DNA from: Polynucleobacter paneuropaeus
Lineage (GTDB): Bacteria; Pseudomonadota; Gammaproteobacteria; Burkholderiales; Burkholderiaceae
Direction of reading: 5' to 3'
NCBI RefSeq assembly: GCF_003261235.1
Contig: NZ_CP030085.1
Coordinates: 849,454-913,453, forward strand
Length of the DNA stretch: 64,000 nucleotides
Made by a program: the position numbers and the translations under genes. The notes below the pieces were generated by a model. The model saw only the letters and a list, made by a program, of their open reading frames with translations. It was not told where the DNA came from and ran no database searches. Below, piece by piece: positions 25,853 through 33,144 of the stretch (position 1 is the stretch's first letter; the number at the start of each line of letters is the position of its first letter).

Positions 25853-26731
25853 ATGAAGGCACTTCTTCCGACTTCCGTCCAGATCCCTAAGATACTGACC
25901 ATTGCTGGCTCTGACAGTGGTGGGGGTGCGGGGGTTCAGGCTGACCTCAAAGTCATTACCGCATTGGGTGGCTATGGAATGTCGGTCATTACTGCCATCA
26001 CAGCCCAAAATACATTAGGTGTTACAGCGATTCAGGATGTTGACTTGGCCGTCATAGAAGCGCAAATCGATGCAGTCTTAAATGATATCGGTGCTGACTC
26101 AATCAAAATTGGGATGCTAGCCAGCCCAGAAATTGTCCAGGTGGTTGCCAACTCTTTACGTAAGCATGACATCACCAGAATTATTTTGGACCCTGTGCTG
26201 AGGGCAACGTCTGGAGCAAGCTTAGGTGGCGATGACACTGCTCAGGCCATGATGAAGGAATTATTTCCGATGGCAAGTTTAGTGACACCAAATTTAGAAG
26301 AAGCCTCTTTGCTATTAGGTCGCGATATTTCCCATGTTGATGACTTTAAATCTGCCGCCGAAAAATTATTAGCTTTAGGACCTCAGGCAGTTCTCATTAA
26401 GGGTGGTCATCTAGATTCTGCGCACACTCAACTCACGGATTATCTGATGTGGCGCAGTATTGAAGATGATTTAGAAATCATTCAAGTAAAAGAGTTTAAG
26501 CATCCGCGTGTCAATACTGAAAATACACACGGCACTGGTTGCTCCTTATCTGCAGCGATTGCGACCTATTTTGCTGATGGCCATGATCTGCCGCATGCTG
26601 TGGGAAAGGCTATTGCATACGTAGAGGCGGGTTTACAAGCCGGACGTTTTTTATCGATCGGTGAGGGGCCAGGACCACTTTGGCCGATGTTTGAGTTCTA
26701 TCCAACTGCGTTACCGCTTGAAGACCAATAG
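25853..26731 (+). CDS. thiD: Hydroxymethylpyrimidine/phosphomethylpyrimidine kinase
   Basis: Phosphorylates HMP and HMP-P to HMP-PP, the pyrimidine half of thiamine. Ribokinase-like fold: TIAGSDSGGGAGVQADLK near the N-terminus, VTPNLEEASLLLG, and the anion-hole motif NTHGTGCSLSAAIAT near the C-terminus. 292 residues. It is transcribed toward thiE; the two stops are 13 bases apart, so thiD is the only thi gene here on the plus strand and is not under the thiC riboswitch. Confidence 0.95.
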   Translation: MKALLPTSVQIPKILTIAGSDSGGGAGVQADLKVITALGGYGMSVITAITAQNTLGVTAIQDVDLAVIEAQIDAVLNDIGADSIKIGMLASPEIVQVVANSLRKHDITRIILDPVLRATSGASLGGDDTAQAMMKELFPMASLVTPNLEEASLLLGRDISHVDDFKSAAEKLLALGPQAVLIKGGHLDSAHTQLTDYLMWRSIEDDLEIIQVKEFKHPRVNTENTHGTGCSLSAAIATYFADGHDLPHAVGKAIAYVEAGLQAGRFLSIGEGPGPLWPMFEFYPTALPLEDQ

Positions 26732-26744
26732 TCTCTAAAAATAT

Positions 26745-27671
26745 CTAGCGCTTGATTAATTCTTGTAGTCGTTTAACAGTAGCTTTAGGATTATCTGATC
26801 CCGTAATGGCTCTAACTACTGCTACTGATCCCACCCCGCTATGCGCAACTGCCTGCATACTGCTCTCGTCAATTCCGCCAATAGCGACTAAAGGATAAGC
26901 TTGCATTAATTGCGCATACTTATAGAGTCGGCCTAGGCCTTGAGGTGCAGTTGGCATCCGCTTGAGTGTCGTTGGAAAAACTGCCCCCATAGCAATATAG
27001 CTGGGGCAGAAACGATCTGCATAAACCATCTCGGCATAGCCGTGGGTACTTAAACCTAAGCGCAGCCCAGCATTTCTGATGGCATCGAGATCAGCAGTGG
27101 CTAAATCTTCTTGACCAAGATGCACGCCATAGGCGCCTAACTCAATTGCACTTTGCCAATAGTCGTTAATGAAAAGTAGTGTCTTACTACCTTTGACAGC
27201 TTCAATAGATTGTTTAATTTCTGTATGGATGTGTTTTACATCATTGCTCTTGAGTCTGAGTTGGACGGTTGGAAGTTCTGCATCCACCATTCGCTTAATC
27301 CACTCTGAGTCAGGCATGACTCCATAAAGCCCTAAGCGCTTAGGACATTCCGGAAATGCCTTGGGATTCATAATGCGGGTCCAAGGCAGTAAATCAAAAT
27401 ATTCAGGGCGATTGGGCCATTTGATCGGATCAAAATTTCCGTCGTGGTGAACCATTCTGGACCATGCTTTCCCTAGCACCGTTGCATCAAGCTCTATAAA
27501 GCCCATTGATATCGCCGCCAAAGTAGCAGCAAGCTCATAGTGATCAATAGCATGCTCATTATCTATTCGCGGTGGTGGTGAGCTTAGGCTGTAGACGGGA
27601 GGCGGCAGAGTGACATCATCGGTGCGATGTGCAGCCACGATTTGATCAGCAAGGTCGCGCACCAAGCTCAT
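26745..27671 (-). CDS. thiE: Thiamine phosphate synthase with N-terminal extension
   Basis: Joins HMP-PP and thiazole phosphate to thiamine phosphate. The TIM-barrel core begins near residue 112 (RLGLYGVMPDSEW) and shows LPTVQLRLKS, INDYWQSAIELGAYGVHLGQEDL (partly quoted), LGLSTHGY, AMGAVFPTTLK and AIGGIDE. The first 110 residues are extra compared with the 210-residue bacterial ThiE; part of it (YELAATLAAISMGFIELDA) resembles the last helices of ThiD-type kinases. Last gene of the thi operon, 7 bases after thiG. Confidence 0.9.
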   Translation of the reverse strand: MSLVRDLADQIVAAHRTDDVTLPPPVYSLSSPPPRIDNEHAIDHYELAATLAAISMGFIELDATVLGKAWSRMVHHDGNFDPIKWPNRPEYFDLLPWTRIMNPKAFPECPKRLGLYGVMPDSEWIKRMVDAELPTVQLRLKSNDVKHIHTEIKQSIEAVKGSKTLLFINDYWQSAIELGAYGVHLGQEDLATADLDAIRNAGLRLGLSTHGYAEMVYADRFCPSYIAMGAVFPTTLKRMPTAPQGLGRLYKYAQLMQAYPLVAIGGIDESSMQAVAHSGVGSVAVVRAITGSDNPKATVKRLQELIKR

Positions 27672-27678
27672 GAGAACT

Positions 27679-28503
27679 CTAGGCTTGATGCCAAAAAGGG
27701 GTGCCTACCAGTGGGGTGCTAGCTTGAGCAGATTCTTGGGCGGACATAGCGCCCGATAAATACGCTGAGCGACCTGCTGCAGTTGCCATTGCAAAGGCTT
27801 TAGCCATGTCAATCGGGTTATCAGCAAGAGCGACAGCGGTATTAAGTAGAACACCATCAAAGCCCCATTCCATCACAGAGCAAGCATGGGATGGTAAGCC
27901 AAGACCGGCATCAACCAATAAGGGGACTTTAAGGCGTTCCCGCAGGAGTTTCATGGCGTAGGGATTGAGTGGGCCTTGACCAGTGCCAATGGGAGCTGCC
28001 CAAGGCATTACTGCTTGGCAGCCCACATCGACAAGGCGCTGGCAAAGGATGAGATCTTCAGTGCAATAGGGCAGTACCTTGAAACCATCATTGATCAGTG
28101 TCTTCGCGGTTTCTACCAAACGGAGGGTGTCGGGTTGCAAGGTGTAGTCATCACCTATTAACTCGAGTTTGATCCAGTCCGTTTCAAAAACCTCCCTGGC
28201 CATTTGCGCTGTTGTGATGACCTCTTGGGGACTATGACATCCAGCTGTATTAGGCAATACGGGAACAGACATCTTTTTAAGTAGCTCCCAAAAAGCATTT
28301 TTTCCCTGTTCTACAGTTGAGCCTTGACGACGTAAGCTCACAGTAATCATTGCTGGCTGAGAAGCTAGAACGGCTTCCTCTAAGATTTGCGGGGAAGGGT
28401 AGCGCGAGGTGCCCAAGAGCAAGCGACTAGAAAAATGCTCGCCATACAGAACGAGATCATCCTTGCTCAAAGCGCGTTGCTCTTTAATGGAATTCATATT
28501 CAT
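27679..28503 (-). CDS. thiG: Thiazole synthase
   Basis: Forms the thiazole phosphate ring from DXP, dehydroglycine and ThiS-thiocarboxylate. Seen: LLLGTSRYPSPQILEEA, ITVSLRRQG, the Schiff-base Lys in DWIKLELIGDDYTLQPD, and GTGQGPLNPY, followed by LLVDAGLGLPSHA. 274 residues, normal. ThiS is 8 bases upstream in the same operon. Confidence 0.97.
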   Translation of the reverse strand: MNMNSIKEQRALSKDDLVLYGEHFSSRLLLGTSRYPSPQILEEAVLASQPAMITVSLRRQGSTVEQGKNAFWELLKKMSVPVLPNTAGCHSPQEVITTAQMAREVFETDWIKLELIGDDYTLQPDTLRLVETAKTLINDGFKVLPYCTEDLILCQRLVDVGCQAVMPWAAPIGTGQGPLNPYAMKLLRERLKVPLLVDAGLGLPSHACSVMEWGFDGVLLNTAVALADNPIDMAKAFAMATAAGRSAYLSGAMSAQESAQASTPLVGTPFWHQA

Positions 28504-28511
28504 AGTAAAAA

Positions 28512-28709
28512 TTAGCCGCCAGTGACCGGCGAAATAACCTCGATCTGATCATTTTCAACTAGAGCGCACTGGTCATAATTCGATTTAGGAATGAACTGCA
28601 AATTTATGGCTACTGCAAAAGGGGGTTGTGCTTTTAGGGCCTCAAGTGCGTGCTCTAGTTTTGCTCCCTCTGGCAGTAAATGTTCAATCTGATTGATCAT
28701 TACGCGCAT
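28512..28709 (-). CDS. thiS: Sulfur carrier protein ThiS
   Basis: 65-residue ubiquitin-like carrier that ends in the required Gly-Gly (SPVTGG), the site of adenylation and thiocarboxylate formation. Its start overlaps the end of thiO by 10 bases; the alternative start MINQIEHLL (codon 4) would reduce the overlap to one base. ThiF and ThiI-type partners are not in the window. Confidence 0.93.
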   Translation of the reverse strand: MRVMINQIEHLLPEGAKLEHALEALKAQPPFAVAINLQFIPKSNYDQCALVENDQIEVISPVTGG

Positions 28710-29839
28710 GCTGCCACCTGATTCATGGAGGTGTCAGCAACATTAAGACCCAATTTCTTAGCCGTATGACTTGAACCACTGATTAATAATTCGATCACGC
28801 TATCTAATATTGCTGGGGCAATCATAAAACCATGACGGTAAAGGCCGTTGATAGATAGACGCTTGGTGGAACCGGCACCGTTCTCGATGCGGACTTCGGG
28901 CAAGTTGTTCTTTAAAGTCGGCCGACATTGGGTAGCCATCTCTAAAATACGGGCTTCTGCAAAACCGCTGTGCACGGTATAAACCGCGCTGAGCAACTCC
29001 ATTGCTGAACGTACACTCATTTCTGAATGATCATCAGACTCGATCTCAGTAGCACCAACAACATAAATATGATTCTCTTTTGGCGCAATATAAATGGGAT
29101 AACGTGGATGAATTAAGCGCGTAGGTCTTAGTAAATTGACTTCGGGCGCGTAAAGACGGATGACTTCACCGCGAACCCCACGCAGAGAGTTACCCTTGGC
29201 CTCTGGCCAATCTGATTTAGCACCCAAGCCTCGAGAATCAATCACCCAATCGTATCGGCCACTTTGCTCTAGGGCTTGTGGTTCAGGTGTTTGATGCCAA
29301 TATACATTGACGGGTAAGGTAGATAGTTCGATCGCTAAAGCATTGAGTAACTGCCGGTTGTCCAGTTGGCCCTCATTGGGTAAATAGAGACCTTGATTAA
29401 AACGATCGGCAACGCTCGGCTCTATCTCCAGCAGTCTCGCAGAATCGAGCATCTCTGGCGCAGTAAGCGCTGGGTTACTGCGTTGATTCTTCTGCAGATG
29501 CTTAATAAAACGCTCTGCATCATTTGCATCTTGTCGATGCCACAAAATCAGACTGCCATTTTTCTGAAAGAACACCGGACTAGCCAATTTGGCGATGATT
29601 TCTGGCCAACGTGACAAGCTGTGTACGCCCATATTTACGACATTGTTCTCGGTGATGGCGGATTCAGCTAAAGGCGCAAGCATTGCTGCAGCGACTCGGG
29701 CAGCAGACAATGCAGCATCAGGACCACCTTGATCGTAAAGATCAACTTGGCCTCCAGCTTGGGCGAGTTCGACTGCCAGGAGACGACCCATCAAACCGGC
29801 ACCAACAATAGCGAATCGACCCTGCGCTATAGAATCCAT
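28700..29839 (-). CDS. thiO: Glycine oxidase ThiO
   Basis: FAD enzyme that oxidises glycine to dehydroglycine for the thiazole ring. Dinucleotide-binding motif FAIVGAGLMGRLLAVELAQAG (GxGxxG) is at residues 9-29 and the late region CRPTLKNNLPEV with YRHGFMIAPAI is typical of DAO-type enzymes. 379 residues. It sits between thiC and thiS in the thi operon. ThiO rather than ThiH is expected for an aerobic organism. Confidence 0.93.
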   Translation of the reverse strand: MDSIAQGRFAIVGAGLMGRLLAVELAQAGGQVDLYDQGGPDAALSAARVAAAMLAPLAESAITENNVVNMGVHSLSRWPEIIAKLASPVFFQKNGSLILWHRQDANDAERFIKHLQKNQRSNPALTAPEMLDSARLLEIEPSVADRFNQGLYLPNEGQLDNRQLLNALAIELSTLPVNVYWHQTPEPQALEQSGRYDWVIDSRGLGAKSDWPEAKGNSLRGVRGEVIRLYAPEVNLLRPTRLIHPRYPIYIAPKENHIYVVGATEIESDDHSEMSVRSAMELLSAVYTVHSGFAEARILEMATQCRPTLKNNLPEVRIENGAGSTKRLSINGLYRHGFMIAPAILDSVIELLISGSSHTAKKLGLNVADTSMNQVAACA

Positions 29840-29860
29840 CTTGAGTTACAGATCCGTTAT

Positions 29861-31756
29861 TTATTGGTAGATTTCGCTACCGCGTTTACGAAACTCAATT
29901 GACTTCTCTTCCATGCCTTTATTTGGGTCAACTCCCTCTGCCTTGAGATTGGCAGCATAGTCTCGTACTTCTTGTGTGATCTTCATTGAGCAGAATTTAG
30001 GTCCGCACATAGAGCAGAAGTGGGCAATCTTGGCACCTTCAGCTGGTAGGGTGGCATCGTGATATTCACGCGCACGCTCAGGATCAAGGCCGAGATTAAA
30101 TTGGTCTTCCCAGCGGAACTCAAAGCGGGCTTTGGAGAGGGCATTATCCCGAATCTGTGCGCCAGGTAAGCCCTTGGCTAGATCGGCTCCATGCGCAGCA
30201 ATCTTATAAGTGATGATGCCTTCGCGGACATCTTCTTTGTCTGGCAAACCTAAGTGTTCTTTAGGCGTGACATAGCAGAGCATCGCTGTGCCGTACCAAC
30301 CAATTTGGGCTGCACCAATACCGCTGGTGATGTGATCATAGCCTGGAGCAATATCGGTGATCAATGGCCCTAAGGTATAGAAGGGCGCTTCTAAGCAATG
30401 CTTTAATTCCTCGGTCATATTTTCTTCAATGCGCTGCATTGGAACGTGGCCAGGACCTTCAATCATCACTTGCACGTCTTGCTGCCAGGCTTTAGCAGTG
30501 AGTTCACCAAGGGTATGCAATTCACCAAACTGGGCTGCATCATTAGAGTCAGCGATACAACCAGGACGCAGGCCATCTCCTAAACTAAATGAAACGTCAT
30601 AGGCCTTCATGATCTCGCAGATTTCATCAAATCTGGTGTAGAGAAAGTTCTCTTTGTGGTGGGCCAGGCACCATTTGGCCATGATTGAACCACCGCGCGA
30701 CACAATGCCAGTAATACGGTCAGCAGTCAGCGGAACATAACGCAGCAATACACCCGCATGAATCGTGAAATAGTCCACACCTTGTTCAGCTTGCTCTACC
30801 AAGGTATCGCGGAACATTTCCCAAGTGAGGTCCTCTGCGATACCACCAGTCTTATCTAGTGCTTGGTAGATCGGTACTGTGCCGATCGGTACCGGAGAGT
30901 TACGAATAATCCATTCACGGGTTTCATGAATATGTTTGCCGGTAGATAAATCCATGATGGTGTCAGCACCCCAACGGATTGACCAAACCATTTTCTCGAC
31001 CTCTTCATTAATTGAAGAGGTGACTGCCGAGTTACCCAAATTGCCATTGATCTTGACCCGGAAGTTGCGTCCAATAATCATGGGCTCTAGTTCTGGGTGA
31101 TTAATATTGGCGGGAATAATGGCACGACCCGCAGCAATTTCTTGGCGGACAAATTCACCGGTAATGATCTCTGGAAGATTGGCGCCATAACTCTTGCCAG
31201 GATGCTGCTTTAATAATTGGGTGTACTCTGGATTCTTCCGCAGTTGCTCTAGACCCATCGATTCACGCAGGGCAACGTATTCCATTTCAGGGGTAACAAT
31301 GCCCTTGCGAGCATAATACATTTGGCTCACATTTTGACCAGCCTTAGCCACTCGAGGTGCGCGAATGTGGGCAAAGCGTAAGTGCTGTGTATCTGCATCT
31401 TTCGAGCGAGCGACTCCATAGTCAGATGAGGGTCCTGTTAATTGTTCTGTGTCATTGCGTTCATCAATCCAAGTCTCGCGTAATGCTGGCAAGCCTTTTT
31501 CTAAGTTGATGACGATTTCAGGATCGCTATAAGGACCAGAGGTGTCATAAACCGGGATGGGAGGATTGGGGACCATCTGCTCCCCAACGCGGGTAGGGAA
31601 CTGATCAATCATGCGCACAGGAGCCTTGATATCAGACCGTGATCCTGCTAAATAGGTTTTACTGGATGCCGGATAGGCAAATTTTTGACCAAAGTCTCGT
31701 TCGAGGCTCTTAAGGCTTGGAATTTCAGGTTTTGTTTTTGGGTTCTTGCTGCTCAT
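29861..31756 (-). CDS. thiC: Phosphomethylpyrimidine synthase ThiC
   Basis: Radical SAM enzyme that rearranges AIR to HMP phosphate. C-terminal Fe-S motif CSMCGPKFCSMKI (CxxCx4C), plus conserved NFRVKINGNLGNSAVTSS and IEGPGHVPM segments. The frame allows a start at 31762, but GGAG (31766-31763) then has no spacing; ATG at 31756 (MSSKNPKTK) is 6 bases from it and is chosen. Length 631. First gene of thiC-thiO-thiS-thiG-thiE, behind a TPP riboswitch. Confidence 0.97.
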   Translation of the reverse strand: MSSKNPKTKPEIPSLKSLERDFGQKFAYPASSKTYLAGSRSDIKAPVRMIDQFPTRVGEQMVPNPPIPVYDTSGPYSDPEIVINLEKGLPALRETWIDERNDTEQLTGPSSDYGVARSKDADTQHLRFAHIRAPRVAKAGQNVSQMYYARKGIVTPEMEYVALRESMGLEQLRKNPEYTQLLKQHPGKSYGANLPEIITGEFVRQEIAAGRAIIPANINHPELEPMIIGRNFRVKINGNLGNSAVTSSINEEVEKMVWSIRWGADTIMDLSTGKHIHETREWIIRNSPVPIGTVPIYQALDKTGGIAEDLTWEMFRDTLVEQAEQGVDYFTIHAGVLLRYVPLTADRITGIVSRGGSIMAKWCLAHHKENFLYTRFDEICEIMKAYDVSFSLGDGLRPGCIADSNDAAQFGELHTLGELTAKAWQQDVQVMIEGPGHVPMQRIEENMTEELKHCLEAPFYTLGPLITDIAPGYDHITSGIGAAQIGWYGTAMLCYVTPKEHLGLPDKEDVREGIITYKIAAHGADLAKGLPGAQIRDNALSKARFEFRWEDQFNLGLDPERAREYHDATLPAEGAKIAHFCSMCGPKFCSMKITQEVRDYAANLKAEGVDPNKGMEEKSIEFRKRGSEIYQ

Positions 31757-31787
31757 ATCCATCTCCTAACATATTTAGATGGACGAA

Positions 31788-31800
31788 ACCGGATACCGGT
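31788..31800 (-). promoter_or_regulatory. Hairpin between TPP aptamer and thiC start
   Basis: ACCGG-TAT-CCGGT, a 5-bp perfect stem in the expression platform region, 21 bases upstream of the thiC Shine-Dalgarno. There is no T-run after it, so translational rather than terminator control is more likely. Confidence 0.4.
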
Positions 31801-31802
31801 CT

Positions 31803-31888
31803 GATGGAACTCCCCACGCCAGTATTACCTGGTTCGGGTAAGAGGGTCTTTCTCAGCGCCTTTATGTTAAGGGCACCCCTGTTTCATC
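31803..31888 (-). ncRNA. TPP riboswitch (THI element)
   Basis: On the minus strand the aptamer contains AGGGGTGCCC, GCGCTGAGAAAGACCC, and GAACCAGGTAATACTGGCG followed by TGGGGA, in the order and spacing of the THI box. P1 is GATGAAAC (31888-31881) with GTTCCATC (31810-31803), with one mismatch. It controls thiC and, through the operon, the thiazole genes; thiamine diphosphate should repress. Confidence 0.95.
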
Positions 31889-31917
31889 CTTAAACTAATT
31901 TAACCACAAAATGGAAC

Positions 31918-32766
31918 TTAGGAGGGGAAACTGGATTTGTTGCTCCGCAAAATGAAGTCAGCCGTTACAAAAGCGGCATCGGTCGTGAATTCCTCTGCCA
32001 AGATGCGGGCTGCTGCCTCGGCTAGGGAGATTTCAATAAAGCTGCTGACCTCGCCATCATGATTGGTAGGAATAAAGTTGCTTGAAAGCGCAAGGTCGTA
32101 GATAAACAGCTGCTCATCATGAAAACCACCCCCAAGAATAGGGCGGCGCATATGGACTTTGCCCGCGGGTGTAATTTGGTTGGCCAATTGTGGTGGGACG
32201 CCAGCTTCTTCCCATAATTCTCGAACAGCACAAACCCAGGGTGTTTCATCTGCAGCAATACCGCCCGCAGCCAGATTATCTAAAAGACCTGGATCGGTTC
32301 TTTTGCTCTCACTGCGGCGGCCAAGCCACAAATTTCCTTCTTTGGTAAAGCCGTTGATATGACTAGCAGTGCTACGCAAACCCAGAGTTCTAAAAGCGGC
32401 TCGCTCTAAGCGAAAGTAGGCATGACCATTGTGATCAATCCAGGCAAACTCTTCATTGCGCCAACCGGGTATAAAGCCAGCTTGGCGCAGTCGATTAGCT
32501 AACTCTGTCAAGCTTGCGGAGATAAGAAACGGACTTGCGCTATCAATAAATAAGCCATGGTGATCTATGTGAATATGCGCAATTTTTTTCTCTTGCAAAG
32601 AGTCTTGGATATAAGCAATGAACTCGGGATTGATATGACCAATGATTTGCTTTTCAGCATGTGCACCCATAAAAAAAATGGGCAAGAAATCCAGCGGTGC
32701 GGACCGCGCCGAATTTTGCAACATTTCTTCTAAGGCAGCTAAGGTGCTGTCATTTATTTTTTGCAT
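31918..32766 (-). CDS. DUF4743/Nudix hydrolase (TNR3-like)
   Basis: 282 residues: an N-terminal DUF4743-type domain (about 1-125) and a Nudix domain with the box GGIAADETPWVCAVRELWEEAGV (the G-x5-E-x7-REUxEExGU pattern, quoted in part by RELWEEAGV). Family knowledge: proteins of this architecture, as in the Nudix part of yeast TNR3, hydrolyse damaged thiamine diphosphates to the monophosphate. It is just upstream of the thi operon on the same strand, but the TPP riboswitch lies between them. The last residues (SNKSSFPS) are unconserved. Confidence 0.85.
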   Translation of the reverse strand: MQKINDSTLAALEEMLQNSARSAPLDFLPIFFMGAHAEKQIIGHINPEFIAYIQDSLQEKKIAHIHIDHHGLFIDSASPFLISASLTELANRLRQAGFIPGWRNEEFAWIDHNGHAYFRLERAAFRTLGLRSTASHINGFTKEGNLWLGRRSESKRTDPGLLDNLAAGGIAADETPWVCAVRELWEEAGVPPQLANQITPAGKVHMRRPILGGGFHDEQLFIYDLALSSNFIPTNHDGEVSSFIEISLAEAAARILAEEFTTDAAFVTADFILRSNKSSFPS

Positions 32767-32889
32767 AAGCCGAGTGTATGAGAAATTGCTAGCGAACTAT
32801 ACAAAAAGTCAAGCAAGATAATCTGCTCAAATATTGGGCAAGCCAGATCGCTCTATACAAATCGGTAACTTAGCAAAACATTTTGGTAT

Positions 32890-32912
32890 TTATCCACAGA
32901 GGCTGTGGATAA
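32890..32912. repeat. Inverted pair of perfect DnaA boxes
   Basis: TTATCCACA at 32890-32898 and its reverse complement TGTGGATAA at 32904-32912 are separated by five bases. With the inner G-C pair the arms are 10 bases around AGG. Both copies match the strong DnaA box consensus TTATNCACA exactly. The site is in the 161-base gap between the Nudix gene and tRNA-Arg. As RNA it would be a hairpin after tRNA-Arg, but no T-tract follows on the minus strand. Confidence 0.7.
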
Positions 32913-32927
32913 CTTTGTCAGAAGATT

Positions 32928-33002
32928 TGGTCCCCCCGCCAGGAGTCGAACCTGGATCTACCGCTTAGGAGGCGGTTGCACTATCCATTGTGCTACAGCG
33001 GG
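32928..33002 (-). tRNA. tRNA-Arg(CCU)
   Basis: Minus-strand cloverleaf: D-stem GCAC/GTGC, anticodon stem ACCGC/GCGGT around CTCCTAA (anticodon CCT), T-stem CCAGG/CCTGG, CCA encoded at 32930-32928. The acceptor halves are CCCGCTG and CGGGGGG, so position 4-69 is a G-G mismatch and 6-67 is a U-G wobble. The 5' end is 10 bases after the stop of the 43-residue gene, so it may be processed from that operon transcript. Confidence 0.9.
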
Positions 33003-33012
33003 TCACTTAGGC

Positions 33013-33144
33013 TTAACTACACAAAGCCCATAACTGGTTGGTAATATTTAGCATCAGTTCTGGGCGATAGTAGCTGATAAATACGAGAGCTAGCAATACT
33101 AAAGTAATCCCACGAAGCAACCAAGTAGAGAAAGAGGTATTCAT
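33013..33144 (-). CDS. 43-residue single-span membrane peptide coupled to MFS gene
   Basis: Start ATG at 33144 overlaps the MFS stop as ATGA. The product starts MNTSFSTWLLRG; residues 13-26 (ITLVLLALVFISYY) are a transmembrane segment, and the tail RPELMLNITNQLWALCS is amphipathic. No homologue is known to me. The 4-base overlap, also seen between the CoA-transferase and the MFS gene, and the hydrophobic pattern support translation. It may be a small accessory subunit of the transporter, or a family-specific leader remnant. Confidence 0.65.
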   Translation of the reverse strand: MNTSFSTWLLRGITLVLLALVFISYYRPELMLNITNQLWALCS

